The notes under the pieces are model-generated. The model was not told the DNA's origin. It did no database searches and worked only from the letters and a program-made list of their open reading frames with translations. Source: an uncultured Prochlorococcus sp. (GTDB lineage: Bacteria; Cyanobacteriota; Cyanobacteriia; PCC-6307; Cyanobiaceae). From it: a stretch of DNA of 64,000 bases. The position numbers were made by a program, and so were the translations under genes. Where the stretch lies: assembly GCA_902572065.1 (NCBI GenBank), contig CACGEL010000001.1, positions 1 to 64,000 of the forward strand, in the 5' to 3' direction. Of this stretch, positions 55,647 to 64,000 are shown piece by piece; within the stretch, counting starts at the first letter, position 1, and every line of letters starts with the position of its first letter.

Positions 55647-57179
55647 ATGAGATATATAAAATTACATAAACTTTTAGATTTGGTAGGAATTATCCCTTCA
55701 TTAGATCTTTTAGATCAAGAAATTAATAATATTTCTTTTGACTCTAAAGAAGTACAAAAAGGAACTTTGTTTTTAGGTATGCCTGGTTTAAATGTTGATG
55801 GAGGAAAATATTGTATTGAGGCAATTAAAAATGGTGCAGAGGCTGCCATTATTGGATCTGCTGCAAAACAGAATATTGGATCTATTGACCGAAAAAGAGT
55901 TTTGGTTATAGAGGATAATTTAGATTATATTTTTGGTCAAATTGTCGCTGAGTTTTGGAATAGGCCTTCAAGAAAACTAAAACTTATTGGTGTTACGGGT
56001 ACAAATGGAAAAACAACAATTGCTTTTTTATTGGAATATCTTTTAAAAAAATTAGGAAAAAAGACTTCATTATTTGGAACTTTGTTCAATAGATGGCCTG
56101 GCTTCTCTGAGGTGGCTTCTCATACAACTGATTTCGCTGATAAACTTCAAAAGAAATTAAATGCTGCTGTTGATGCAGAATGTGAATTCGCGATATTAGA
56201 GGTAAGTTCTCATTCTATTGCTCAAAACAGGATATCAGGCTGCGAATTTGTAGCGGCTATTTTTACTAATTTAACTCAAGATCATCTTGATTATCACTCA
56301 GATATGGAATCTTATTTTCAAACAAAAAGAAAATTATTTTTCCCACCTTACTTAATAGAAAAAGATGGAATTTCTGTATTAAATCTTGATGACCTTTGGA
56401 TATCTAAATTATCGTCTGATCTTGAAAAAAGATCTTCATTAGTCTCTACAAAGATTAATAAGAGTGAATTTAAAAATGATGATTTTTTTTACGTAACAGA
56501 TAAAAAATTTACTGAAAGGGGGTCCACCTGTATTTTTCATACACCTAGGGAAAAAATTCAACTTTTTGTTCCATTGGTTGGTGAATTTAATTTAATGAAT
56601 GCGATTCAAGCAATAACAATTTTGTATAAACTTAATTTCTCTTTAAAAGATTTATCAAAGTTAATAAAATCTTTCCCTGGTGCTCCTGGGAGAATGGAGA
56701 AAATAGAAATTGATAATAATGACTTTGCAAGATCGCTTCCAACAGTAATTGTTGATTATGCCCATACTCCTGATGGATTAAAAAAAGTTTTGCAATCAAT
56801 TAAAAAACTTTGTGAAGGGAAACTCATAACTGTTTTTGGCTGTGGGGGAGATCGAGATCGTAGTAAAAGGCCTTTAATGGGATCAATAGCTGAAAAGTTT
56901 TCTGATCACGTGTTTATAACATCAGATAATCCAAGATCAGAAGAACCGCAAAAAATAATAAATGATATTTTGATGGGTATAGAAAAAAGAGAAAAAATAA
57001 CACTTGAGATTGATAGATTTAAAGCAATAAATGAATCTATTAAATTTGCCAATAAAAAAGATATTGTTTTAATTGCAGGAAAAGGACATGAAGACTATCA
57101 AATTCTTAATGATAAAGTTATTGATTTTGATGATAGAAAAATAGCTTATAAATTATTAAAAGAAAAAAGTAAATCTTAA
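55647..57179 (+). CDS. murE: UDP-N-acetylmuramoylalanyl-D-glutamate-2,6-diaminopimelate ligase
   Basis: 510 residues. ATP-dependent addition of meso-diaminopimelate to the peptidoglycan precursor. GVTGTNGKTTIAFLLEYLLK is the ATP-binding motif near residue 114. EVSSHSIAQNR follows, and near the C-terminus the DNPRSEEP motif (DNPR) specifies meso-DAP rather than lysine. VDYAHTPDGLKKVLQSIK is also conserved. Confidence 0.97.
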   Translation: MRYIKLHKLLDLVGIIPSLDLLDQEINNISFDSKEVQKGTLFLGMPGLNVDGGKYCIEAIKNGAEAAIIGSAAKQNIGSIDRKRVLVIEDNLDYIFGQIVAEFWNRPSRKLKLIGVTGTNGKTTIAFLLEYLLKKLGKKTSLFGTLFNRWPGFSEVASHTTDFADKLQKKLNAAVDAECEFAILEVSSHSIAQNRISGCEFVAAIFTNLTQDHLDYHSDMESYFQTKRKLFFPPYLIEKDGISVLNLDDLWISKLSSDLEKRSSLVSTKINKSEFKNDDFFYVTDKKFTERGSTCIFHTPREKIQLFVPLVGEFNLMNAIQAITILYKLNFSLKDLSKLIKSFPGAPGRMEKIEIDNNDFARSLPTVIVDYAHTPDGLKKVLQSIKKLCEGKLITVFGCGGDRDRSKRPLMGSIAEKFSDHVFITSDNPRSEEPQKIINDILMGIEKREKITLEIDRFKAINESIKFANKKDIVLIAGKGHEDYQILNDKVIDFDDRKIAYKLLKEKSKS

Positions 57180-57263
57180 AAAAATTTCCTAATCAAATTA
57201 AGAAATATCTTTACGCAAATCACAAGAAAAGTTTCTTAGACTCAATGGAGTTATTTTAATAAG

Positions 57264-57968
57264 ATGAAAGGTTTAGCCTTAGTTGTAGGCGCAGGTGGAA
57301 TTGGCACACAATTAGCTTTAGATCTGATTGAAAGTGAAAAAGATTTAGATGTTGTTTTGTGTGGAAGACAAAGTGAATTTAATTCTTTTTGGGAATTAGA
57401 TATAGAGGATTCTCAATCCCTTTTGCAATTCAAAAATAAAATTTCAAATCATCCCTCAAAATTAAGGTTAGTTGTTAATGCTACAGGGAGACTTCATAGT
57501 GATTCTCTTCAACCAGAAAAAAGATTACAACATCTTGATAAAAAAAATATGATGGAAATTTTTTCAATAAATGCCTTTTCTCCTATCTTATTAGCTAAAG
57601 CGATTGAAGAATTTATCCCAAAAGATTTTGATTTTAATTTTGCAAGTTTAAGTGCAAGAGTTGGAAGCATTGGAGATAATCAAACTGGAGGTTGGTATTC
57701 ATATAGAGCTGCAAAATCTGCCCAAAATCAGTTTTTTAAATCTTTAAGTATTGAGTGGGCTAGACGTTTCCCTAAGGCTACTATTACATTGCTTCATCCA
57801 GGAACAGTAGATACTGATTTATCTAGACCTTTTCATAAATTTGTTCCAGAACATAAATTATTTAGTAAAGAAAAATCATCCCAATTTTTGATCAATATTA
57901 TTAAAAATCAATCTCCAGCATCTACTGGAAAATTTATTGCCTGGGATAGCTCGGAGATACCTTGGTAA
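57264..57968 (+). CDS. Short-chain dehydrogenase/reductase (SDR), CsgA-like
   Basis: 234 residues. The NAD(P)-binding start is VVGAGGIGTQLALDLIESEK. NFASLSARVGSIGDNQTGGW supplies the catalytic Ser, and WYSYRAAKSAQNQFFKSLSI the YxxxK pair. HPGTVDTDLSRPF is typical of the C-factor/CsgA-like SDR branch. Substrate unknown. Plus-strand gene 84 bases after murE. Confidence 0.88.
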   Translation: MKGLALVVGAGGIGTQLALDLIESEKDLDVVLCGRQSEFNSFWELDIEDSQSLLQFKNKISNHPSKLRLVVNATGRLHSDSLQPEKRLQHLDKKNMMEIFSINAFSPILLAKAIEEFIPKDFDFNFASLSARVGSIGDNQTGGWYSYRAAKSAQNQFFKSLSIEWARRFPKATITLLHPGTVDTDLSRPFHKFVPEHKLFSKEKSSQFLINIIKNQSPASTGKFIAWDSSEIPW

Positions 57969-57999
57969 ATTAAATTTTATCTTTATATCACATGTGGCT

Positions 58000-59175
58000 T
58001 TAAGTCAATATTCTTTTTATTTCTTTAGAAAGTAAATAAATCTCAGCTTCTGTAGTCATTTGATGTACGCATGCTCTAAACCATTTAGGATCTTCTAAGA
58101 CTCTAATCCAAATTTTTTTTTCTCCAAGTTTCCTCACAAATTCTTCCTTATCTTCGATATTTTCGATATTAAAACTAACTATCCCATTTAAGTATTTTTT
58201 TTCTAAAACTAATTCAATTTCTTTTAATTGATTTAATTCATCCCAAAGTGTTTCACTTAATCTTTTTATATTTTTGCTTTTTTCTTTTTCATGGCAGTCT
58301 TTATCCAAAAGATTCAAAGAATTCCGCAGTCCTGCAAGTAAAGGAATACAAGAGGTGGCCACTTCAAACTTCCTTGCATCATCATGAAAAAGATTATCTG
58401 AAGGTTCATAGATGCCTTGTTCTTTTTTTAATGATTTCCAACCAATTATTGTTGGATCTGTTTCATGAATAAATCTATCTGAGACATAAATGGCTCCAAG
58501 TCCTTCTGGACCACATGCCCATTTATGAGAAGTTATTGAATATAAATCAGAATAAAAAACTTCTTTTTCAATTTTTATGTGCCCAAAAGTTTGAGCACCA
58601 TCAACAAGTAGATAAGAATTCTCTCGATTATTTTTTAATTCGATATAAATTTGTTTTAAAGGAATTTTATATCCAAAGTTCCATAAAATATGAGAAATAA
58701 TTAGGATCTTAGTCTTACTATTTAGATTTTGTAAAATCTCTAAAATTATATTTTCGTCGTTTAGATTTTTGATTTTTTGGATTGGTAAAATTTTGAATAT
58801 TAATTTATTTCTTCTGCAAAATTCTCTACTTGCAGCTACTACTCCGGGATGTTCACAGTCACTTATTAACAACTCTTCTCCCTTTTCTACTTTTATTCCC
58901 CAAAAAGGCAAAATCATACCAGCAGATATATTCTCGGTTAAAGCCACATTCTTTGAGTTGACGCCTAATTTTTGAGCAATGATTCTTTTAGTGGTTAATA
59001 TTTCTTTGTAAATAAAAGGCCACATATCATTGGTAAATGGTCCTAAATCTTGGATAATTTCCCAAGTTTTAACTATTGCTTCTAGAGAAGATTTTGGTAA
59101 TGGTCCTTGACCACCATAGTTGAAATAATACTTATTTTTTAATGCTGGTATTTGGTCTCTTAGATTATTTCCCAT
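58000..59175 (-). CDS. Class V aminotransferase (cysteine desulfurase/isopenicillin N epimerase-like)
   Basis: 391 residues. VALTENISAGMILPFWG, then YLLVDGAQTFGHIKIEKEVF with the PLP Asp, and SITSHKWACGPEGLGAIYVS with the PLP Lys (SHKW). There is no conserved active-site cysteine in the C-terminal loop that I can identify, so a true desulfurase (SufS) role is doubtful; epimerase- or kynureninase-like fold members are closer. Next to the ArsM-like gene on the same strand. Confidence 0.82.
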   Translation of the reverse strand: MGNNLRDQIPALKNKYYFNYGGQGPLPKSSLEAIVKTWEIIQDLGPFTNDMWPFIYKEILTTKRIIAQKLGVNSKNVALTENISAGMILPFWGIKVEKGEELLISDCEHPGVVAASREFCRRNKLIFKILPIQKIKNLNDENIILEILQNLNSKTKILIISHILWNFGYKIPLKQIYIELKNNRENSYLLVDGAQTFGHIKIEKEVFYSDLYSITSHKWACGPEGLGAIYVSDRFIHETDPTIIGWKSLKKEQGIYEPSDNLFHDDARKFEVATSCIPLLAGLRNSLNLLDKDCHEKEKSKNIKRLSETLWDELNQLKEIELVLEKKYLNGIVSFNIENIEDKEEFVRKLGEKKIWIRVLEDPKWFRACVHQMTTEAEIYLLSKEIKRILT

Positions 59176-59207
59176 GGTAAATTCAAAGTTGTTAACTCTT
59201 TAATTTT

Positions 59208-60002
59208 TTAAATATTTCCTACTAAAGTTACTGTTCTAAATTCAATATCTTCAATAATTTTCCAAGGTTCAGCATTCCTTTCTGCAAATTCTAAATTTTT
59301 AAAACCTAGTTCTTTAAAATCACTTATAAATTCTGGCTCATACCATGCTCCACTAATACAACCTGTCCATAGATCATGGTCATTTTGCAATCTTAAAGGA
59401 ACTTTCTTGTTAGAAACAATATCGCTAATTGCAATTCTTCCATTATCTTTTAGAACTCTTTTTATATTTCTTAGAAGGTTATTTCTATATTCTGGACTTA
59501 CCAAGTTTAAAACACAATTACTTAAAATAATATCAACTGATTTGTCGGCGATTAATGGATTTAAATCTTTATCTAGTTCATCGAGTTTTTCAATTGATCC
59601 TTCTAGAAATTCTGTATTTTTAAAACCTATATTCTTTGTAACTTCTTTAGAGGCTGATCTAGCTAAAGAAAGCATGTCAGGATTCTGATCAACGCCAATA
59701 ACTTTCCCTTCTTTCCCAACAATTTGGGCACAAATAAAAGCATTCTTGCCGCTACCACTTCCAAGATCTAAGACAATATCATTTCTTTGAACATACTTTG
59801 TTGGGTCACCACATCCGTAGTCTCTTTCAATTACCTCTTGAGGTATGGCTTCAAGTAAAATAGGATTAAAACCAACTGGTGTGCAAAGACAACTTTCTTG
59901 TTCTAAAGCAGCTGAACCATATCTTTCTTGAATCGCATCTTTATGATCAAATTTATCAGTGGCTTTATCCGATGGATTCGTATTGCAGCAATTTGAAGAC
60001 AT
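59208..60002 (-). CDS. SAM-dependent methyltransferase, arsenite methyltransferase (ArsM)-like
   Basis: 264 residues from the ATG at 60002 (MSSNCCNTNPSDKATDKF); an upstream TTG at 60035 lies in the terminator of the preceding gene. VLDLGSGSGKNAFICAQIVG is the SAM motif, then GVDQNPDMLSLARSA, NCVLNLVSPEYRNNLLRNIK, RIAISDIVSNKKVPLRLQND and GCISGAW, the order seen in ArsM. Extra N-terminal Cys residues (CCN, CLCT) could bind As(III) or another metal. True arsenic activity is not shown. Confidence 0.78.
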   Translation of the reverse strand: MSSNCCNTNPSDKATDKFDHKDAIQERYGSAALEQESCLCTPVGFNPILLEAIPQEVIERDYGCGDPTKYVQRNDIVLDLGSGSGKNAFICAQIVGKEGKVIGVDQNPDMLSLARSASKEVTKNIGFKNTEFLEGSIEKLDELDKDLNPLIADKSVDIILSNCVLNLVSPEYRNNLLRNIKRVLKDNGRIAISDIVSNKKVPLRLQNDHDLWTGCISGAWYEPEFISDFKELGFKNLEFAERNAEPWKIIEDIEFRTVTLVGNI

Positions 60003-60036
60003 ATCTTGAAATGTACTCTCGATAAATATAGCCAAA

Positions 60037-60061
60037 AAAAGCCCCTTACTAAGGGGCTTTT
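60037..60061. terminator. Bidirectional rho-independent terminator
   Basis: AAAAGCCCCTTA (60037-60048) and TAAGGGGCTTTT (60050-60061) form a near-perfect 12-bp stem around a single-base centre. T runs follow on both strands. It terminates the minus-strand riboswitch-DUF4278 transcript (stop at 60078), just before the ArsM-like start. Confidence 0.93.
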
Positions 60062-60077
60062 AATTTATTAAATTAAA

Positions 60078-60251
60078 TTATTTAGTGTAATTTACACCTC
60101 TGTAATTTAATTCTGCTTTTTCATTACTTGAAGAAGCGTCATCCATTCTATTGGTGTATACGTTTCTTCTGTAGGTAAGTTCAACAATCTGCTTTGTAGC
60201 AGCTTTTTTATTTTGAACGTAGTTTTTACCTCTGTAAGTTAAAGTAGTCAT
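60078..60251 (-). CDS. DUF4278-like microprotein under a glutamine-riboswitch-type leader
   Basis: 57 residues from the ATG at 60251 (MTTLTYRGKNYVQNKKAATK). Three TYRG-like repeats lie at residues 4-9 (TYRGKNY), 25-31 (TYRRNVY) and 51-55 (NYRGVNY). An in-frame ATG at 60287 lies inside the leader RNA and would extend the protein into it, so I reject it. The family is the DUF4278/downstream-peptide type: small proteins controlled by glutamine. Terminated by 60037-60061. Confidence 0.85.
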   Translation of the reverse strand: MTTLTYRGKNYVQNKKAATKQIVELTYRRNVYTNRMDDASSSNEKAELNYRGVNYTK

Positions 60252-60269
60252 GTTTCGATGTGACAACAC

Positions 60270-60325
60270 GGCCATCCCCCGTTCCATGGTATGACTCGAA
60301 CTGCGCCCTCAAGAGAGGGTGAACG
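60270..60325 (-). promoter_or_regulatory. Glutamine riboswitch (downstream-peptide motif), 5' leader of the DUF4278 gene
   Basis: Read on the minus strand: P1 CGTTC (60325-60321) pairs with GAACG (60284-60280). A hairpin CCCTC-TCTT-GAGGG (60319-60306) follows ACC. Then GGGCGCAG leads to the closing P1 strand, and GGGG after P1 completes the pattern of the downstream-peptide RNA. Known members bind L-glutamine and control small cyanobacterial proteins. A -10 hexamer TATAAT is visible at 60356-60351, and a GTAGC-AATA-GCTAC hairpin (60344-60331) sits between. Confidence 0.82.
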
Positions 60326-60507
60326 AAAAAGTAGCAATAGCTACAAAATAATTATAAGCTTATTTTTCGGCTAATGTCTAGCTTTTACAAATAGAAAAGA
60401 AGATTTAATCTTTTTTTAATTATTATCTTAGGTAAATTTTTTTATGAATAGTCTTTGAAAAGGATTATGTTTATATACAGGTTTATATTTTATGTAGCTA
60501 ATTTTTT

Positions 60508-60765
60508 ATGACCGGTTTTTTATATTTTTTGGGGAATACTTTAAGGTGGCCAGTGTTAAAGCCAAAAGAGTTTCTTTCCTTACATGCGTATTTTTCAATT
60601 ATTTATTTGATAACTTTTACTTTGAGTAAATATGATGTAAGCCAATCGAATTTAGTCTTTACTCTAGGAATTCTGGCACCTCTTTTAATTGCTATTGGAC
60701 AAGGACTCCCTTTAGATTGCCTTGATATGGAATCATCTTTATTGAAGGAATTAAAAACTAAGTAA
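60508..60765 (+). CDS. Small membrane protein (85 residues)
   Basis: MTGFLYFLGNTLRWPVLKPK, then two helices (SLHAYFSIIYLITFTLSKYD and VFTLGILAPLLIAIGQGLPL) and a short acidic tail (DCLDMESSLLKELKTK). No family recognised. Plus strand, converging with nfu. Confidence 0.65.
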   Translation: MTGFLYFLGNTLRWPVLKPKEFLSLHAYFSIIYLITFTLSKYDVSQSNLVFTLGILAPLLIAIGQGLPLDCLDMESSLLKELKTK

Positions 60766-60786
60766 TTTATTTGCAGTTAAAAATCT

Positions 60787-61032
60787 TTATAAAACCTGAA
60801 CAACTTCGCTTATTTCAGGAATCATTTCTTTTAATTTTCTTTCAATCCCCATTTTTAGGGTCATAGTACTACTTGGGCAACTACCGCATGCGCCTTGAAG
60901 TCTGACTTTGACAATTGGACCATCTATTTCTGCAATTTCTACATTACCCCCATCAGATATTAAAAAAGGTCTTAGCTCATCAAGGACTTTTTCGACATTT
61001 TCATTTGTTAAAGAGAGTGTTTCAGTACTCAT
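60787..61032 (-). CDS. nfu: NifU-like Fe-S scaffold protein (NFU domain)
   Basis: 81 residues. [20 protein letters not shown] is the standard opening, and [20 protein letters not shown] holds the CxxC (CGSC) that assembles a [4Fe-4S] cluster between two subunits. In cyanobacteria the stand-alone Nfu is the main scaffold for photosystem I clusters. Divergent from mqo. Confidence 0.96.
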   Translation of the reverse strand: MSTETLSLTNENVEKVLDELRPFLISDGGNVEIAEIDGPIVKVRLQGACGSCPSSTMTLKMGIERKLKEMIPEISEVVQVL

Positions 61033-61102
61033 AATTTTGGATTAACTTTATAATAAGCCTAGAAAGAAATTTGATTAATTGCAAAAAAGATAATTTTCTG
61101 TT

Positions 61103-62599
61103 GTGACTTCTTTTAAAAATCCTACTAACGATAATATCTACTTCGATGCAGTCTTAGTTGGAGCAGGGATAATGAGCAGTACTTTAGCCCTGCTAATTTC
61201 AGAAGTTTTACCTGATATAAAGGTTCTTATTATAGAAAAATTAAATAACCCAGGTTGTGAAAGTACTGGTGCTTTTAATAATGCAGGTACAGGACATGCG
61301 GCTAATTGTGAATTAAACTATACGCCTTTAGATGAAAAAGGAAATATACAAATAGATAAAGCTCTTTCAATAAACCGTTCTTTTGAAAAATCAATGTCAT
61401 TATGGGCCTCATTGTATGAAGCAGGGAAAATTGACATTAAAAATTTTTTAAAATTTATTCCACATATTAGCTTTGTCTCTGGTAGAAATAATATTTCTTT
61501 TTTAAAGAAAAGATATCAGAAAATGTCTAAAAATCCTGAATTCGCTGATATGGAATTTTCTACGTCTTTTGATGAGATTTCATCATGGGCTCCCCTAATA
61601 ACCAAAGATAGGAATCCATTGACTGAAATTTCTTCTACCAGAATACTTAGAGGAACAGATATTAATTTCGAGGCTCTGACTAAGGAGTATTTGTCATTAG
61701 TTTCTCTAAACAAAAATATTGAAATTAGATATGAAACACAATTAGTAGATTTAAAGAAAATTGATAAGAATAAATGGGAATTAGAAATTAGTTCAGGAGG
61801 GAGAAGAACTTCGATTAGAACAGGTTACGTTTTTATTGGAGCTGGGGGGAAAACAATTAACTATTTGCAAAAATCAGGAATTCCAGAAGCAAAGAATTAT
61901 GGAGGATTTCCAGTTAGTGGGAAATGGCTTATTTGCGAGGAAGAATTTTTAACAGAAAAACACAACTCAAAAGTTTATGGTAAGGCTGATATTGGCTCAC
62001 CACCAATGTCAGTCCCTCATTTAGATACTAGATGGATTGATGGTAAAAAACTACTTTTATATGGACCTTTTGCTGGATTTACAACAAAATTTCTAAAGCA
62101 GAGTTCATACTTTGATTTATTTAGTTCAATTAAAAAAAATAATATTATTTCTATGTTGGATGTTGGTTTTAAAAACAACGATTTAATTAATTACCTCATA
62201 ACACAATCACTAAAGAACCATAACTCAAGAGTTGAGAATTTAAAGAATATGATGCCATCAGCTAACCCCTCTAATTGGTATTTGAAGAATGCTGGTCAAA
62301 GGGTCCAAATAATTAAAAAAACTGATAGTGGTGCTTCTTTGAAATTTGGAACGGAGATTGTGAATTCATCAGATGGAACATTATCTGCCCTTTTAGGAGC
62401 TTCTCCTGGTGCAAGTACTGCAGTTTCAATTATGGTTGAAGTTTTAGAAAAATCTGTTTTATTTTTAAATGAAAAGAATAATTTGAAGAAAAAGATTTAT
62501 GAATTGATTTATCCAAAACAATCGTCCTCTGAAACTGATAGTAATTTCATTAAAGATATCAAAAAAAGAAATAATTCGATTTTAGGTTTTCATCCATAA
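61103..62599 (+). CDS. mqo: Malate:quinone oxidoreductase
   Basis: 498 residues, GTG start at 61103. FAD-dependent oxidation of malate to oxaloacetate with reduction of a membrane quinone. [20 protein letters not shown] is the FAD-binding start. [20 protein letters not shown] is a family signature, and near the end [20 protein letters not shown] closes the FAD site. It replaces NAD-malate dehydrogenase in many marine cyanobacteria. Confidence 0.95.
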   Translation: MTSFKNPTNDNIYFDAVLVGAGIMSSTLALLISEVLPDIKVLIIEKLNNPGCESTGAFNNAGTGHAANCELNYTPLDEKGNIQIDKALSINRSFEKSMSLWASLYEAGKIDIKNFLKFIPHISFVSGRNNISFLKKRYQKMSKNPEFADMEFSTSFDEISSWAPLITKDRNPLTEISSTRILRGTDINFEALTKEYLSLVSLNKNIEIRYETQLVDLKKIDKNKWELEISSGGRRTSIRTGYVFIGAGGKTINYLQKSGIPEAKNYGGFPVSGKWLICEEEFLTEKHNSKVYGKADIGSPPMSVPHLDTRWIDGKKLLLYGPFAGFTTKFLKQSSYFDLFSSIKKNNIISMLDVGFKNNDLINYLITQSLKNHNSRVENLKNMMPSANPSNWYLKNAGQRVQIIKKTDSGASLKFGTEIVNSSDGTLSALLGASPGASTAVSIMVEVLEKSVLFLNEKNNLKKKIYELIYPKQSSSETDSNFIKDIKKRNNSILGFHP

Positions 62600-62654
62600 T
62601 TCTAATTAGCTAATATTAATTAAGATGCCATAGGAGGAGAATTTTTATTTTTAA

Positions 62655-64000
62655 ATGACTGATATATCTGTTTCAAAAATAAGAAATTTTTGCATAATTG
62701 CTCATATTGACCATGGTAAATCTACTCTTGCGGATAGGTTGCTCCAAGATACTGGGACTGTTCAGCAAAGGGATATGCAAGAACAATTTTTGGATAGTAT
62801 GGATCTTGAAAGAGAGAGAGGAATCACTATTAAATTACAGGCGGCGCGTATGAAATATACATCGGACGATTCTCAAGAATATGTTTTGAACTTAATAGAT
62901 ACACCTGGACATGTTGACTTTTCTTATGAGGTTAGTAGATCTCTGCAGGCTTGTGAAGGTGCTTTACTTGTTGTTGATGCAAGTCAAGGAGTAGAAGCTC
63001 AAACTTTGGCTAATGTTTATCTTGCCCTTGAAAACAATCTTGAAATAATCCCTGTTTTAAATAAAGTCGATTTACCAGGAGCGGATGCTGAAAAAATAAA
63101 ACAAGAAATAGAAGAAATAATTGGACTTGATACATCTAATGCAATAAATTGCTCAGCAAAAACTGGATTTGGTATTAAAGATATTTTGGAAGCTATTGTT
63201 AAAAGAATCCCTTCGCCTCAAGATGAAAAAAAATTACCGACTAAGGCATTAATTTTTGATTCTTATTATGATCCCTACAGAGGAGTTATTGTTTATTTCA
63301 GGGTGATATCAGGATCAATTAATAAGAGAGATAAAATATTATTAATGGCTAGTAAAAAAAATTATGAACTTGATGAAATAGGTATAATGGCACCAGATCA
63401 GCAGCAAGTTGATGAATTACACGCAGGAGAAGTTGGTTATTTAGCTGCTTCTATAAAATCAGTTGCTGATGCGAGAGTTGGAGATACTATTACCCTTTTA
63501 AATTCACCTGCAAATGATCCATTGCCAGGTTATAAGACAGCTAATCCAATGGTTTTTTGTGGCTTGTTCCCGACTGATGCAGATCAATTCCCGGATTTAA
63601 GAGTATCTCTTGAAAAATTACAATTATCAGATGCGGCTCTAAAATATGAGCCCGAAACCAGTAGCGCAATGGGCTTCGGATTCCGGTGTGGGTTCCTAGG
63701 ACTTCTTCACATGGAGATTGTTCAAGAAAGATTGGAAAGAGAATATGATTTGGATTTAATTGTAACGGCACCATCAGTTATTTATAAGGTTAATTTAAAT
63801 CAGCAGGAACATATTTTTATTGATAATCCTTCTACAATTCCTGATCCACAACTTAGAGAATCAATAGAAGAGCCATATGTAAAAATGGAAATTTATGCTC
63901 CTAATGAATTTAATGGAACATTAATGGGTTTATGCCAGGAAAGAAGGGGAGTATTTATAGATATGAAATACATAACAACAGATAGAGTTACTTTGATTTA
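62655..64000 (+). CDS. lepA: Elongation factor 4 (LepA), 3' end beyond the window
   Basis: About 448 of some 600 residues are present. ATG at 62655; AGGAGGAG (62632-62639) is a strong ribosome-binding site but its 15-base spacing is long. The translational GTPase opens [20 protein letters not shown] (G1), then RGITIK (G2), [17 protein letters not shown] (G3) and NKVDLPG (G4); CSAKTG (G5) follows. Domain II and the EF4-specific C-terminal part begin before the window ends. It back-translocates or relieves stalled ribosomes. Follows mqo by 55 bases. Confidence 0.97.
   Translation, partial: MTDISVSKIRNFCIIAHIDHGKSTLADRLLQDTGTVQQRDMQEQFLDSMDLERERGITIKLQAARMKYTSDDSQEYVLNLIDTPGHVDFSYEVSRSLQACEGALLVVDASQGVEAQTLANVYLALENNLEIIPVLNKVDLPGADAEKIKQEIEEIIGLDTSNAINCSAKTGFGIKDILEAIVKRIPSPQDEKKLPTKALIFDSYYDPYRGVIVYFRVISGSINKRDKILLMASKKNYELDEIGIMAPDQQQVDELHAGEVGYLAASIKSVADARVGDTITLLNSPANDPLPGYKTANPMVFCGLFPTDADQFPDLRVSLEKLQLSDAALKYEPETSSAMGFGFRCGFLGLLHMEIVQERLEREYDLDLIVTAPSVIYKVNLNQQEHIFIDNPSTIPDPQLRESIEEPYVKMEIYAPNEFNGTLMGLCQERRGVFIDMKYITTDRVTLI

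Noticed and set aside
60252..60287. Longer N-terminus for the DUF4278-like protein
   Set aside because: The upstream ATG is part of the riboswitch P1 strand; MTTLTYRG at 60251 is the natural start.

Overview
The window reads as a piece of a marine picocyanobacterial chromosome, most likely a high-light-adapted Prochlorococcus. The reasons are very AT-rich DNA (judged by eye, not computed), a cyanobacterial 16S-tRNA-Ile-tRNA-Ala-23S-5S operon, and the genes psaE, pipX, a short high-light-inducible (Hli) protein, families known mainly from picocyanobacteria (DUF1651, DUF3104, DUF1823, DUF4278, Nif11-like), many TTG starts and many tiny single-membrane-pass proteins. I saw no prophage, insertion sequence, integrase or CRISPR array.

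Layout. 1-4290: 3' part of the 16S gene, tRNA-Ile(GAT), tRNA-Ala(TGC), 23S and 5S, a long processing stem around 23S, and a terminator shared with the converging mutM. 4286-7682: psaE-mutM, a LysM envelope protein and a fatty-aldehyde-type dehydrogenase, all on the minus strand. 7808-21860: mostly small accessory genes. They include a rhomboid-like protease, a double GNAT protein, an Hli protein, a polyglutamine microprotein, a CrtISO-type oxidoreductase, a Nif11 protein, TatA, a PrxQ peroxiredoxin and ArfB. Many 29-57-residue ORFs, mostly with one predicted membrane helix, lie between them. 21875-33983: an island-like segment with a CPBP protease, at least five glycosyltransferase-like genes (GT11 fucosyltransferase-like, GT2 and others), an uncharacterised 535-residue surface-carbohydrate-like protein, a proline iminopeptidase, overlapping microprotein operons and a long structured non-coding stretch (27738-28113). 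It ends at a tRNA-Tyr/tRNA-Thr pair (34050-34213).

34315-64000: a dense housekeeping block. It runs aroQ-miaE-cobI-DUF1823-der-ecfT-pipX-pipY(yggS)-sepF-proC on the plus strand, then GT4, recO, a deoC-like gene and hpf/lrtA on the minus strand. Next come lipB, an acyl-CoA synthetase, ylqD, pdhC and queA on plus. A sulfur amino-acid group follows on minus (cysK and two trans-sulfuration enzymes), then rpsD, then yidD, a glutaredoxin-like gene, murE and an SDR. The end holds a class V aminotransferase, an ArsM-like methyltransferase, a DUF4278 microprotein under a glutamine-riboswitch-like leader, nfu, mqo and the 5' part of lepA, cut by the window end.

Functional themes: nitrogen status sensing (PipX/PipY and the glutamine-type leader), sulfur and Fe-S metabolism (cysK, trans-sulfuration enzymes, nfu), lipoate-dependent pyruvate dehydrogenase (lipB, pdhC), translation maintenance (der, lepA, hpf, arfB, miaE, queA, rpsD) and cell-surface glycans. 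The least explained parts are the microprotein-rich stretches at 9.7-12 kb, 19-21.9 kb and 29-31 kb, the structured RNA candidate at 27.7-28.1 kb, and a DeoC-like protein without its Schiff-base lysine.
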